From NCBI GenBank assembly GCA_944349635.1, contig CALVNH010000005.1:33442-97441 (forward strand): a stretch of DNA of 64,000 nucleotides. The letters are read 5' to 3'. The notes below the pieces were generated by a model. The model was not told the origin of the DNA, did not search any database, and worked only from the letters and a program-made list of their open reading frames with translations. The position numbers and the translations under genes were made by a program. Source of the DNA: an uncultured Clostridia bacterium. Its GTDB lineage: Bacteria; Bacillota; Clostridia; Christensenellales; CAG-917. Positions 9,939 to 18,097 of the stretch are shown in pieces. The number at the start of each line of letters is the position of its first letter. Position 1 is the first letter of the stretch.

Positions 9939-10988
9939 ATGGGAGACGGCGTAACCGTTGTCAAGTGCCCGAATTGTGGGGCGGATATGGTGTACGACCC
10001 TGTCGCGGGGGCATTGAGTTGCTCCTACTGCGGCGGGACGAAAGCCGTTGAAAAACGTGTTGCGGGAGACAGGGATTTCCTCAACGAGAGAGCGGAAGGC
10101 GAAGTCGACGAAGGCATTGACGAATACGAATGCCCGAACTGCGGCGGACATTCGCAGATGGAAAGTTTCGCTTCCACGCACGAGTGTCCGTTTTGCGGGG
10201 CGACCAACATAATAAAGAAAGAAAGATTGCGCGGACTGAAACCGGACAGCATTCTCCCTTTTACGCTGGCAAAGGACGCAGCTCTCGCAGAGGGAAAGAA
10301 GTGGATTAAAAAGAGGCTGTACGCTCCGAGCAAGCTGAAAAAGAATTTCGTCGCGGACAAATTCAAGGGCGTATACGTGCCGTCGTTCGTGTTCAAGACC
10401 AACACCAACTCGGTATACAGCGGTACTCTGGGCGAAAATTACACCGTTGCCGTCAGAACGTCCAAGGGCGTGCGTTACGAAACGCGCACCAGATGGTTTC
10501 GCGTGAGCGGAACTTACGGAAAGTACTATTCAGACGTGGTGGTGGAAGCCAGCGCACAACTCGAACAGTCGCAGATGAATAAAATTCTTCCCTTTGACAT
10601 TGCCACGGCGGAGCAATACAAGAGGGAATATCTCGCGGGATTTTCCGCGGAAAGATACAGTTCTTCGCTTGACGATTCGTTCGGTGTGGCGCGCGGAATA
10701 ATAGAGAACGATTTGCGCGCGTGCATACTGTCGCAGTACAAGTACGACGTCGTGGGCGAATTCAACGTCAATACGTCCTATTCCGGCACCAGGTTCAATT
10801 ACACCATGTTGCCCGTGTGGGTGTGCGGTTACAAGTATCGCAAAAGGACGTACTCCTTTATCGTCAACGGCAGGACGGGAAAATCAACGGGGAAAACTCC
10901 CGTTTCCGTACCCAAAGTCCTGTTGACGATTCTGATTGCAGGCGGTATAATAGCAACGCTGGTATGTTATTTCATGGGACTGTTCTGA
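9939..10988 (+). CDS. Zinc-ribbon protein with C-terminal membrane helix (YdjH/TFIIB-ribbon type)
   Basis: 349 residues. Two N-terminal zinc ribbons use C10/C13/C28/C31 and C65/C68/C83/C86. A central beta-rich domain follows, with the motif LPVWVCGYKYRKRTYSFIVNG near residues 290-310, and a single hydrophobic helix at about 324-349 anchors the C-terminus. Proteins of this plan are common in Clostridia as TFIIB-type zinc-ribbon proteins and often neighbour the SPFH protein, as here. I chose ATG 9939 over the TTG at 9921 because CGGAG sits about ten bases upstream and the protein then starts just ahead of the first knuckle. Molecular function is not known to me; the pair is likely to work together at the membrane. 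Confidence 0.8.
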   Translation: MGDGVTVVKCPNCGADMVYDPVAGALSCSYCGGTKAVEKRVAGDRDFLNERAEGEVDEGIDEYECPNCGGHSQMESFASTHECPFCGATNIIKKERLRGLKPDSILPFTLAKDAALAEGKKWIKKRLYAPSKLKKNFVADKFKGVYVPSFVFKTNTNSVYSGTLGENYTVAVRTSKGVRYETRTRWFRVSGTYGKYYSDVVVEASAQLEQSQMNKILPFDIATAEQYKREYLAGFSAERYSSSLDDSFGVARGIIENDLRACILSQYKYDVVGEFNVNTSYSGTRFNYTMLPVWVCGYKYRKRTYSFIVNGRTGKSTGKTPVSVPKVLLTILIAGGIIATLVCYFMGLF

Positions 10989-11044
10989 TTGAAATTCCGG
11001 TCTCTGAAACATACAGAACGAAATAAGTTTCTTCGGAGGTAAAT

Positions 11045-11239
11045 ATGATAACCAAAGACATGCTCATCATGGACGCTTTGAAACAGGGCGATGCGGAAAA
11101 GCTCGCGCAAGTGTTGCAGGACAGCGGAATGCATTGTCTGCATTGCATGCTTGCTCACGGTGAAACCATTGAAGAGGCGGCGGCGGTGCACGGCATCGAC
11201 GCGGACGAACTCGTGGCAAAACTCAACGCCGTTCTGTAA
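11045..11239 (+). CDS. DUF1858 domain protein
   Basis: A 64-residue protein with the DUF1858 pattern: MITKDMLIMDAL start, a hydrophobic helix, the cysteine pair C30-x2-C33 (HCLHC) and ETIEEAAAVHGID. The family is described as a redox-disulfide domain often seen near hybrid-cluster or anaerobic redox proteins. CGGAGGT lies correctly spaced before the ATG. It is 18 bases upstream of the cupin regulator and probably co-transcribed with it. TTGAAA (10989-10994) with TACAGA 17 bases on is a possible weak promoter. Confidence 0.85.
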   Translation: MITKDMLIMDALKQGDAEKLAQVLQDSGMHCLHCMLAHGETIEEAAAVHGIDADELVAKLNAVL

Positions 11240-11257
11240 GGCGTCAGCGAGGTAAAA

Positions 11258-11809
11258 ATGCACAGCAAAGACATCGACGCAATCTCCGCAAGGCTGAAAG
11301 AGTTGCGCACGTTTTCGGACTATACCACCGCAGACATTGCCGCAAAACTCGGCATCGAAGAGCAGGAGTACGTTTCTTACGAAAACGGCGAGAGCGAGAT
11401 TCCGATAAATCTGATTTACAAATTTGCGTCCATTATGGACACGGAGCCGACTTACGTTTTGCAGGGGTTCCTTCCTTCGAAGGACATGGTAAACGTGGTC
11501 TATGACGGCAAGGGACGTTCCATAAAGCGTTACGAAGGTTATTCGTTCACCTCTTTGGCGAGCGACTTCAAAAACAAGACAATGAACCCCATGCTGGTCA
11601 CCATAGCGCCCACGGACGCGCCGGAACTCGTCGTGCACGGCGGGCAGGAGTTCAACTATGTGCTGGAAGGAGAACTGCGCGTCATCGTCGACAACAAGGA
11701 GTATTTTCTGCGCGCGGGCGACAGCATCTATTTCGACCCGTCGCACCCCCATGCACAACTTGCCATGGGCGGAAAACCCGCGAAATTTCTGACAATCATC
11801 AACGAGTGA
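11258..11809 (+). CDS. XRE-family regulator with C-terminal cupin domain
   Basis: 183 residues. The N-terminal helix-turn-helix (about residues 8-65) contains TTADIAAKLGIEEQEYVSYENG, whose shape is that of XRE/SinR domains. A cupin beta-barrel fills about 105-180, with ELVVHGGQEFNYVLEGELRV and AGDSIYFDPSHPHAQ giving the two cupin motifs and their histidines. This is the PuuR/HipB-cupin architecture, in which a small ligand bound by the cupin alters DNA binding. Targets are unknown; the adjacent small redox protein is the likeliest partner. A hairpin pair follows the stop. Confidence 0.85.
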   Translation: MHSKDIDAISARLKELRTFSDYTTADIAAKLGIEEQEYVSYENGESEIPINLIYKFASIMDTEPTYVLQGFLPSKDMVNVVYDGKGRSIKRYEGYSFTSLASDFKNKTMNPMLVTIAPTDAPELVVHGGQEFNYVLEGELRVIVDNKEYFLRAGDSIYFDPSHPHAQLAMGGKPAKFLTIINE

Positions 11810-11870
11810 CGAAGTTCATTCTTCGGCGTGTTTCGCCGTGAAGAAGGTACGATGTCCGACAACAGAAATC

Positions 11871-11903
11871 AAAGCCGACGCAATGTCGGCTTTTGCTTTT
11901 TTG
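11871..11903 (+). terminator. Rho-independent terminator after the cupin regulator
   Basis: AAAGCCGAC (11871-11879), loop GCAAT, GTCGGCTTT (11885-11893), then TGCTTTTTT. A further smaller hairpin at 11819-11845 (TTCTTC/GAAGAA outside GGCG/CGCC) lies just before. The first hairpin could also serve spmAB from the other strand. The rest of the stretch to 12083 shows nothing I can name. Confidence 0.75.
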
Positions 11904-12083
11904 TGATGGAATATTTTAAGTTTGCATTCCGTTGCGTCATGATTTTGCGTTTGATTTCCCGTATGCTTTTACGATATTGTTTCGTCCGCAATGTTTGTGT
12001 GCGAGCGTCCTACGCATCACGGAGCGGGGTATTAGCAAAACGCGACAGAAGGCGTCCGACGCCCTTGTGCGCAAGTCTCGAAT

Positions 12084-12590
12084 CTACATGACACGGCACA
12101 GAGCACAGGCAATCACCATTCCGAAAAAAGAAGAAAAAAGAGACACGGGAATCGCATAACGCAGGTTTTTAACCTTGCATTTCGAGAAGTAAACTGCCGA
12201 TATGTAAAATATTGTTTCCGAAGCACCCGCAATGGTCGCGGCACAGCGCGCGGGATAACTGTCCACGCCGTATTCGTTGATTATCTTTTCCAGAATGGCA
12301 ATCGTCCCGTTGCCCGACAGCGGAACGAGTAGCACGATTTCCGAAATTTCCGACGGGATTCCCAGATATTCCAAAGGCACCGCCAGCACTTTCGACACTG
12401 CGGCGGCAAGCCCGCTTGCCCTGAAAAGTTCTATGCACACGAATATCACCGCAATATAGGGGAATATTGTCTTTACGAGGTCGAGAGTCTCTTTGGTGCC
12501 GTCCAGAAAACAGTCGTACACTTTGACGCGTTTTACGACGGAGTAGATTATGAGGAAAATGAGAATTGCGGGAAGTAAAAAGACTGTCAT
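12084..12590 (-). CDS. spmB: Spore maturation protein B
   Basis: 168 residues of the nucleoside-recognition (Gate) membrane family, SpmB branch. Hydrophobic segments start at the N-terminus (MTVFLLPAILIFLIIYSVVK) and the family-typical stretch VPLSGNGTIAILEKII is present, followed by YPARCAATIAGASETIFYI. In Bacillus, SpmA and SpmB act during spore core dehydration; homologues also occur in non-sporulating Clostridia. The ATG overlaps the stop of spmA by four bases (ATGA), so the two are translationally coupled. Confidence 0.9.
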   Translation of the reverse strand: MTVFLLPAILIFLIIYSVVKRVKVYDCFLDGTKETLDLVKTIFPYIAVIFVCIELFRASGLAAAVSKVLAVPLEYLGIPSEISEIVLLVPLSGNGTIAILEKIINEYGVDSYPARCAATIAGASETIFYISAVYFSKCKVKNLRYAIPVSLFSSFFGMVIACALCRVM

Positions 12591-13279
12591 TTGCCGAAAG
12601 TGTGCCGGTGCGCTTTTTCGCCGGTCTTGCGTGCGGGACGGACGGACGGAAAAACCCGTGTCCGAATGCTTGTTGCGGGTCTGTCCGTGACGGGAAACCG
12701 ATGTGCTTTGTTTTTAGGAGAAGCCGCCTTCGCCGAAGAAAACAGTTTACACAGCACGACTCCCGTCAGCGTGGCGCAGGTTGTGGAAATCAGCGTGGGC
12801 AGAAAAACGGAGGCGGCGTTTGCGCTGTTCGCCGCCGCGCGCAGGGCAATCACCGTGGCTGGGACAATCTGAATCGAAGTGGCGTTTATCACCAGAAGCA
12901 GAAGCATGTTGTCCGTGGCTTTGCCTTCCTCGCGGCACATGCTTGCCATTGCCTTTATGCCCGCGGGCGTTGTTGCGCCGCCCATTCCCAGCATGTTCGA
13001 CGCCAGGTTCACGGAGATGTGATTGTAACTTTCTTCGCTCTCGCCCTTGAACAGTCGCTTTATTACGGGGCGCAAAGCCCGTGAAAGTTTGACGTCAAGT
13101 CCCGTGGCTTCCATCATTTTCAGGACAGACATCCAGACGGCGTAGATTGCCGTGAGTTTGAGGATGAGCAGAATGGCGTTTTTCACTCCCTCAATCATCG
13201 TCGGCAGCGCGTCGGCGGGCGAAACAACCGTCATAAGCACAAGCGAAATCAGGGTCAAAGCCGTGAATGCGACGTTCAT
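12587..13279 (-). CDS. spmA: Spore maturation protein A
   Basis: 230 residues. The membrane core shows the conserved block NHISVNLASNMLGMGGATTPAGIKAM and the NATSIQIVPATVIALR segment of SpmA (each recognisable in shorter pieces). The last ~45 residues are a basic, hydrophilic tail that the family usually lacks. I take the ATG at 13279 (MNVAFTALTLISLV), which starts right before the first helix; a TTG at 13321 would add 14 polar residues. No good ribosome binding site is visible for either. Partner spmB overlaps at the 3' end. Confidence 0.85.
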   Translation of the reverse strand: MNVAFTALTLISLVLMTVVSPADALPTMIEGVKNAILLILKLTAIYAVWMSVLKMMEATGLDVKLSRALRPVIKRLFKGESEESYNHISVNLASNMLGMGGATTPAGIKAMASMCREEGKATDNMLLLLVINATSIQIVPATVIALRAAANSANAASVFLPTLISTTCATLTGVVLCKLFSSAKAASPKNKAHRFPVTDRPATSIRTRVFPSVRPARKTGEKAHRHTFGK

Positions 13280-13326
13280 ATAATATTGTATTTGCCGTGC
13301 GCCCGCGCTATGCGCGGTCAAATCCG

Positions 13327-13355
13327 TTTACAAAACCGCGGCAAGGTTGTATAAT
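13327..13355 (+). promoter_or_regulatory. metG promoter
   Basis: TTTACA at 13327-13332, a 17-base spacer and TATAAT at 13350-13355, leaving a leader of about 70 bases before the metG ATG. Confidence 0.75.
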
Positions 13356-13431
13356 ATTTGAAATTATAGAATATACGGCAGTCGCACGTCCGTGAAATCG
13401 TTCTATGTCGGACGGCGCGGCGGGAGGTAGT

Positions 13432-15414
13432 ATGTCCCGTAAATATTACATTACGACCGCAATAGCTTACACGTCGGGCAAGCCGCACATCGGCAACACT
13501 TACGAAATAGTGCTTACGGATTTCTTGGCGCGTTTCCGCAGGAAACAGGGTTATGACGTCGTGTTCCAGACAGGCACCGACGAGCACGGCGAGAAAATAG
13601 AGCTCAAAGCCGCCGACGCCGGTGTGACGCCCAAAGCTTTTGTGGACGGAGTCGCCGAACAGATTAAGGGCATCTGGGATATGATGAACACGTCTTACGA
13701 CAAGTTTATCCGCACCACGGACGCCGACCACGAAGAGCAGGTGCAAAAGATTTTCGAGAAACTGCTTGCCCAAGGCGACATTTACAAGGGAGCCTACAAG
13801 GGTTGGTATTGCACGCCCTGCGAATCCTTCTGGACGGAGAGTCAGCTGGTGGACGGAAAATGCCCCGATTGCGGCAGGGAAGTCAAACTTGCCGAAGAGG
13901 AAGCCTATTTCTTCCGTATGAGCAAGTATGCCGACCGTCTGATGCGGTATTACGACGAACACCCCGATTTCATCGTGCCCGTTTCGCGCAAGAACGAAAT
14001 GGTGAACAACTTTTTGAAGCCGGGATTGCAGGACCTCTGCGTGTCCAGAAGTTCTTTCAAGTGGGGCATTCCCGTGAAGTCGGACCCCAAACACGTGGTT
14101 TACGTCTGGCTGGACGCACTCACCAACTACATCACGGGGCTGGGCTACGATTGCGGCGGCAAAAGCTCCGACAAATACGAAAAGTACTGGCCCGCCGACG
14201 TTCACGTCATCGGCAAGGACATAGTGAGATTCCACACCATTTACTGGCCGATATTCCTCATGGCGTTGGGTGAACCTCTGCCCGAAAAAGTTTTCGGTCA
14301 TCCGTGGCTGTTGCAGGACGGCGGCAAGATGTCGAAGTCCAAGGGCAACGTGATTTATGCCGACGATTTGGTAAAGTTTTTCGGAGTGGACGCTGTGCGA
14401 TACTTCCTGCTGTCATCCATGCCTTTCGACAACGACGGAGTGGTGTCGTGGGACCTCGTGGTTGACACTGTCAACGGTGAACTTGCCAACGTCTACGGCA
14501 ACCTCGTCAACCGCACCGTTGCGATGAGCAACAAGTATTTCGGCGGAAAGGTATCAGACGGCAAGGACTATGAACCCGTGGACGACGAACTGAAAGCCGT
14601 GGTGACGGGAGCATTCGCCAAGGTCTGCAAAAAGGTGGAGGAGTTCCGCGTTGCGGACGCGATAGCGGAGATTATGACCGTCTTCCGCCGCGCAAACAAA
14701 TATATAGACGAAACCGCACCCTGGGTGCTGGCGAGGGACGAAAGCAAAAAGGCAAGATTGCAGACCGTGCTTTACAACCTCACCGAGAGCATTGTAATAG
14801 GGTCTAGCATGTTGGCGTGCGCCATGCCCGAGACCGCTGCAAAAGCGGCGGCACAGTGCGGCGCAAGTCTGCGCGGGTTTGACGAACTCGACAAATTCGG
14901 ACTGTTGAAGGACGGCACCGAGGTTGTCGACAAACCCGAAATACTTTTCGCCAGATTCGACGGAAAAGAGATAGCCGAGGAAGTGGAAAAGATGTACGAA
15001 GAAAGAAAGCAGGCGCAGACCGCGCCCGCAAAAGAAGAGAGCAAACCCGCCGAGAAGAACGTAGCGGCGGAAACGCCCGAGGGAGTCGCAAACATCATCG
15101 ATATCGCGCAGTTCAAACAGATTTCTTTGAAAGTTGGCACGATAGTCACGGCAGAGAAGGTGGAAAAGGCCGACAAACTGTTGAAGTTCTCCGTGCGCAT
15201 AGGCGAGGAAACCCGAACCATAGTCAGCGGTATAGCAAAATATTACACTCCCGAAGAAATTGTGGGGAAACAGGTTGTCGTGGTTTATAACCTGCGCCCC
15301 GCGAAACTCCGCGGAATCGAGAGTTGCGGAATGCTGTTGTGTGCCGTTTCCGGCGACGACGTCGTGTTGGTTTCTCCCGAAAAGAAGGTAGCCGACGGCA
15401 GCGAGGTCTGCTGA
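13432..15414 (+). CDS. metG: Methionyl-tRNA synthetase
   Basis: 660 residues, cytosolic; charges tRNA-Met with methionine. The HIGH-type motif is in GKPHIGNTYE near residue 20, the zinc knuckle CTPCESFW with CPDCG near 125-150, and the KMSKS loop at residues 299-303. An anticodon-binding helical domain follows, then a linker rich in Lys, Glu and Ala, and a C-terminal OB-fold tRNA-binding domain (about 555-660, IDIAQFKQISLKVGTI) as in dimeric bacterial enzymes. ATG 13432 is preceded by GGGAGGTAGT; the upstream ATG at 13405 lacks a ribosome binding site. It heads a unit with the TatD-type gene, whose ATG overlaps its stop by one base. Confidence 0.97.
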   Translation: MSRKYYITTAIAYTSGKPHIGNTYEIVLTDFLARFRRKQGYDVVFQTGTDEHGEKIELKAADAGVTPKAFVDGVAEQIKGIWDMMNTSYDKFIRTTDADHEEQVQKIFEKLLAQGDIYKGAYKGWYCTPCESFWTESQLVDGKCPDCGREVKLAEEEAYFFRMSKYADRLMRYYDEHPDFIVPVSRKNEMVNNFLKPGLQDLCVSRSSFKWGIPVKSDPKHVVYVWLDALTNYITGLGYDCGGKSSDKYEKYWPADVHVIGKDIVRFHTIYWPIFLMALGEPLPEKVFGHPWLLQDGGKMSKSKGNVIYADDLVKFFGVDAVRYFLLSSMPFDNDGVVSWDLVVDTVNGELANVYGNLVNRTVAMSNKYFGGKVSDGKDYEPVDDELKAVVTGAFAKVCKKVEEFRVADAIAEIMTVFRRANKYIDETAPWVLARDESKKARLQTVLYNLTESIVIGSSMLACAMPETAAKAAAQCGASLRGFDELDKFGLLKDGTEVVDKPEILFARFDGKEIAEEVEKMYEERKQAQTAPAKEESKPAEKNVAAETPEGVANIIDIAQFKQISLKVGTIVTAEKVEKADKLLKFSVRIGEETRTIVSGIAKYYTPEEIVGKQVVVVYNLRPAKLRGIESCGMLLCAVSGDDVVLVSPEKKVADGSEVC

Positions 15415-16190
15415 TGCTTATCGACACGCATTGCCATCTTACGGACGACAGGCTGGCGGAGGAAGTCGACGAAATCGTGGCTTCCATGCGTACCGACGGA
15501 CTGGAAGCTCTGGTGACCGTGGGTTATGACAGAGAATCGTCGCTGAAAGGGGCGGAACTTGCGCTGAAATACGACGCGGTGTACTGTTCCGTAGGCATTC
15601 ATCCTCACGATGCCGTGTCTGCCGACACCGACGCATACGCCGCATTTTCAGAGCTTGCCACCCGGCACGGAAAAGTGGTCGCAATCGGCGAAATCGGGCT
15701 GGACTACTTTTACGATTTGAGTCCTCGCGACGTTCAGCAGAGAGCGTTTGCGGAGCAGTTGGAACTGGCACACGAGTGCGGCTTGCCCGTGATACTACAC
15801 GTCAGGGACGCCTACGAGGACAGCAGGAAAATTCTGTTCGATAACCGCCGCTATCTCGACAACGGAGTGTTGTTGCATTGTTACTCCGGGTCGGCGGAAA
15901 TGGTGAAAGTTTTTTCAGCGCTGGACGCCTACTACGCTTTCGGCGGGGCGATAACCTTCAAAAATGCAAAACACAATCTCGAAGCGCTCCGTGTTGTACC
16001 GCGTGACAGGCTGTTGGTCGAAACCGATTCTCCCTATATGACGCCTGTGCCGTACAGAGGAAAAATGAATTTTCCCAAATACGTCTCACTGGTCGCCGAA
16101 AAGGCGGCGGAAGTGCTGGAAACGGATAGGGCGGAGATAGAAGAAATCACGACAAAAAACGCAAAAACGCTGTTTAAGCGCATAAAATAA
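15414..16190 (+). CDS. TatD-family metal-dependent hydrolase (DNase-like)
   Basis: 258 residues, close to the normal TatD/YabD length. Metal ligands are recognisable: IDTHCHL at the N-terminus, the glutamate of AIGEIGLDY, the histidine of VILHVRDA, LLHCYSGS and the aspartate of VETDSPY. Family members are 3'-5' exonucleases or DNases. The ATG overlaps the metG stop (TGATG), so translation is coupled. It is followed by the radical SAM gene named for its association with TatD. Confidence 0.93.
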   Translation: MLIDTHCHLTDDRLAEEVDEIVASMRTDGLEALVTVGYDRESSLKGAELALKYDAVYCSVGIHPHDAVSADTDAYAAFSELATRHGKVVAIGEIGLDYFYDLSPRDVQQRAFAEQLELAHECGLPVILHVRDAYEDSRKILFDNRRYLDNGVLLHCYSGSAEMVKVFSALDAYYAFGGAITFKNAKHNLEALRVVPRDRLLVETDSPYMTPVPYRGKMNFPKYVSLVAEKAAEVLETDRAEIEEITTKNAKTLFKRIK

Positions 16191-16230
16191 GAAATAAAAG
16201 CCGTTTACGGTAAATTTGCTCGGGGAAATA

Positions 16231-16845
16231 ATGCAAAATTACGTTTACGAATTCGAAGACAGCCTGTATCTCAATCTGACAAACCGTTGCTCCAACGACT
16301 GCGATTTCTGCATTCGCAACATCAAGACGGGCGTCAGCGGGCACAAACTCTGGCTCATAGAGGAACCGTCCGCTGCAACCGTCATTGCGGAACTCGACAA
16401 AATGGACCTTGCACCTTACAAGGAAGTGGTCTTTTGCGGATTCGGAGAGCCCACTTGTGCCTTGTCCGTGATTGAAGAGGTGGGACCTTATCTCAAATCC
16501 CGCGGAGCAAGGACGCGTATCAACACCAACGGGCAGTCCAATCTCATCAACGAAATCGAAAATACCGCCGAAATCATTGCGCCTTACATCGACGCCGTTT
16601 CCGTATCGTTGAATGCGGGCAGCGCGGAAAAATATCAGGAAATCTGTCACAGCGAGTTCGGCACCGAAGCTTTTAATGCGATGCTGACGTTTGCGCGGCA
16701 ATGTGTGGCGGCGGGCATAAACACCACGATGAGTGTGGTGGACTGCATAGGTGAAGAGGAAATCGAGCGTTGTGCGGAGCTTGCAAAACAGACGGGCGCG
16801 CATTTCCGCGTCCGAAAAACCATCAAGGAATCGGACAGATATTAG
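16231..16845 (+). CDS. TatD-associated radical SAM protein
   Basis: 204 residues. The radical SAM cluster motif CSNDCDFC (CxxxCxxC) lies near residue 18, followed by GFGEPTC, the SAM-binding glutamate region, and NTNGQSNL. Its size and place next to TatD fit the small TatD-linked radical SAM family. Substrate unknown. ATG 16231 has GGGGAAATA in front and gives MQNYVYEFEDSLYLNLTNRC; an upstream ATG (16216) lacks such a site. It sits between tatD-type and rsmA genes, where Bacillus has the M5 ribonuclease gene rnmV. Confidence 0.9.
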   Translation: MQNYVYEFEDSLYLNLTNRCSNDCDFCIRNIKTGVSGHKLWLIEEPSAATVIAELDKMDLAPYKEVVFCGFGEPTCALSVIEEVGPYLKSRGARTRINTNGQSNLINEIENTAEIIAPYIDAVSVSLNAGSAEKYQEICHSEFGTEAFNAMLTFARQCVAAGINTTMSVVDCIGEEEIERCAELAKQTGAHFRVRKTIKESDRY

Positions 16846-16858
16846 ACGTGAAAATTTC

Positions 16859-16890
16859 AAAGGAGCGAACAGTGTCGCTCCTTTGCGGTT
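16859..16890 (+). terminator. Hairpin after the radical SAM gene
   Basis: AAAGGAGCGA (16859-16868), loop ACAGTG, TCGCTCCTTT (16875-16884): a 10-bp perfect stem with only a short T run, 14 bases after the stop codon. Confidence 0.6.
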
Positions 16891-17071
16891 ACGGACGAAT
16901 CCGTTTCCTTCGATGAAAGCAGAAGCCGAAAAAGTTTGCTCAACGTTTTGCGCCCCTGCTTTTATCCGACAACAGACGTTGCCTTCTTTTGTACTTCTGA
17001 ACTTTCTCTTCCGTACGCATATAATTTGTGCCGCGGAGCACGGATTATGCACGAAGCAAAAAAGGAAATTT

Positions 17072-17920
17072 ATGGAAAACAGAAATACCGCCGATTTGTT
17101 GAAAGCCCTGGGATTCCGTTTCAACAAGGCACTCGGACAAAACTTCATCTTCGACACCAATCTTCTCGACGCCGTCGTTGCCGACAGCGGCGTTTCGGCG
17201 GATGACACGGTGGTGGAGATAGGTACGGGAGCAGGCACTCTTACGGCTCGCATTGCGGACAAGTGCCGAAAGGTCTTTTCCTTCGAAGTCGACGAGAAAC
17301 TGAAACCCGTGCTGTCGCTGTCCTTGCAGGGCATAGACAATGTCGAAGTCGTTTTCCGCGACGTGCTGAAAATGAGCGACGACGCGTTCCGCGCCTTGGT
17401 CGGCGACGGGAAATTCAAAGTCATCGCGAATTTGCCTTATTACGTCACCACACCGCTCATAATGCGATTTATCGAGAGCGGACTCGACGTAGAATCCTTG
17501 ACGGTGATGGTGCAAAAGGAAGTAGCGGACAGAATTTGCGCAGCACCCGCCACGGAGGACTATTCCGCATTGACTCTTGCCGTGGAGGTGTTCGGGACGG
17601 CAACGCTCACGAGGAAGGTCAGCCGCACCGTGTTCCGCCCGTCTCCCAACGTGGACAGTGCCGTGGTGAGGATAGAACGGGAGCGGAACAAATTGCAGGC
17701 AAAGGATATTCGCCTCGTAAAAAGACTGATTCGCGCGGCTTTCGCAATGAGAAGGAAGACCCTTGCCAACAATCTGCAGTCCGCTTTCGGTATGCCAAAG
17801 GACGAAGCGACGGCATTGATATGCGAAGCAGGGTTTGCTCCCACCGTGAGAGGCGAAGTGCTTTCGCTTGACGATTTCGTGAAGCTGTCCGTGCTTATGA
17901 AACAAAAACGCGGGGATTGA
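17072..17920 (+). CDS. rsmA: 16S rRNA dimethyladenosine transferase
   Basis: 282 residues; dimethylates two adjacent adenines near the 3' end of 16S rRNA using SAM. FNKALGQNFIFDTNLLD at the start, the SAM loop VVEIGTGAGTLT, and catalytic NLPYYVTTPLI are all present, followed by the helical C-terminal domain with FRPSPNVDSAVV. ATG 17072 has AAAGGA eight bases upstream and gives the expected family start; the frame stays open upstream but that part (16751-17071) covers the previous gene and a terminator, so it is not coding. A TATAAT at 17020-17025 may be its -10 element, with no clear -35. Confidence 0.96.
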   Translation: MENRNTADLLKALGFRFNKALGQNFIFDTNLLDAVVADSGVSADDTVVEIGTGAGTLTARIADKCRKVFSFEVDEKLKPVLSLSLQGIDNVEVVFRDVLKMSDDAFRALVGDGKFKVIANLPYYVTTPLIMRFIESGLDVESLTVMVQKEVADRICAAPATEDYSALTLAVEVFGTATLTRKVSRTVFRPSPNVDSAVVRIERERNKLQAKDIRLVKRLIRAAFAMRRKTLANNLQSAFGMPKDEATALICEAGFAPTVRGEVLSLDDFVKLSVLMKQKRGD

Positions 17921-18026
17921 CCGACGTGCAAAGGCGTTTCGCGTCGCGGAACGGGCGGGACAATCGCAAAAGCGGGAAGCAAAGCGCACGCCATCGGAAA
18001 AGAGTGTAATTGAGACGGTTGTAAAC

Positions 18027-18055
18027 AAAAAGACGGTTGAGCCCGTCTTTTTCTG
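18027..18055 (+). terminator. Bidirectional terminator after rsmA
   Basis: AAAAAGACGG (18027-18036), loop TTGAGC, CCGTCTTTTT (18043-18052). The flanking A and T runs let it work for rsmA on the plus strand and for the gene ending at 18098 on the minus strand. Confidence 0.85.
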
Positions 18056-18097
18056 TATTTCCGTTTTGTCAACCGTTTGGCGTCGGTCAGCAAGACG

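Noticed and set aside
11828-12159. Short open frames after the cupin regulator
   Set aside because: They cross a terminator hairpin, lack ribosome binding sites at useful spacing and show no family features.
16751-17071. N-terminal extension of rsmA by 107 codons
   Set aside because: It overlaps the radical SAM gene in another frame and a terminator hairpin; the family start at 17072 has a ribosome binding site.
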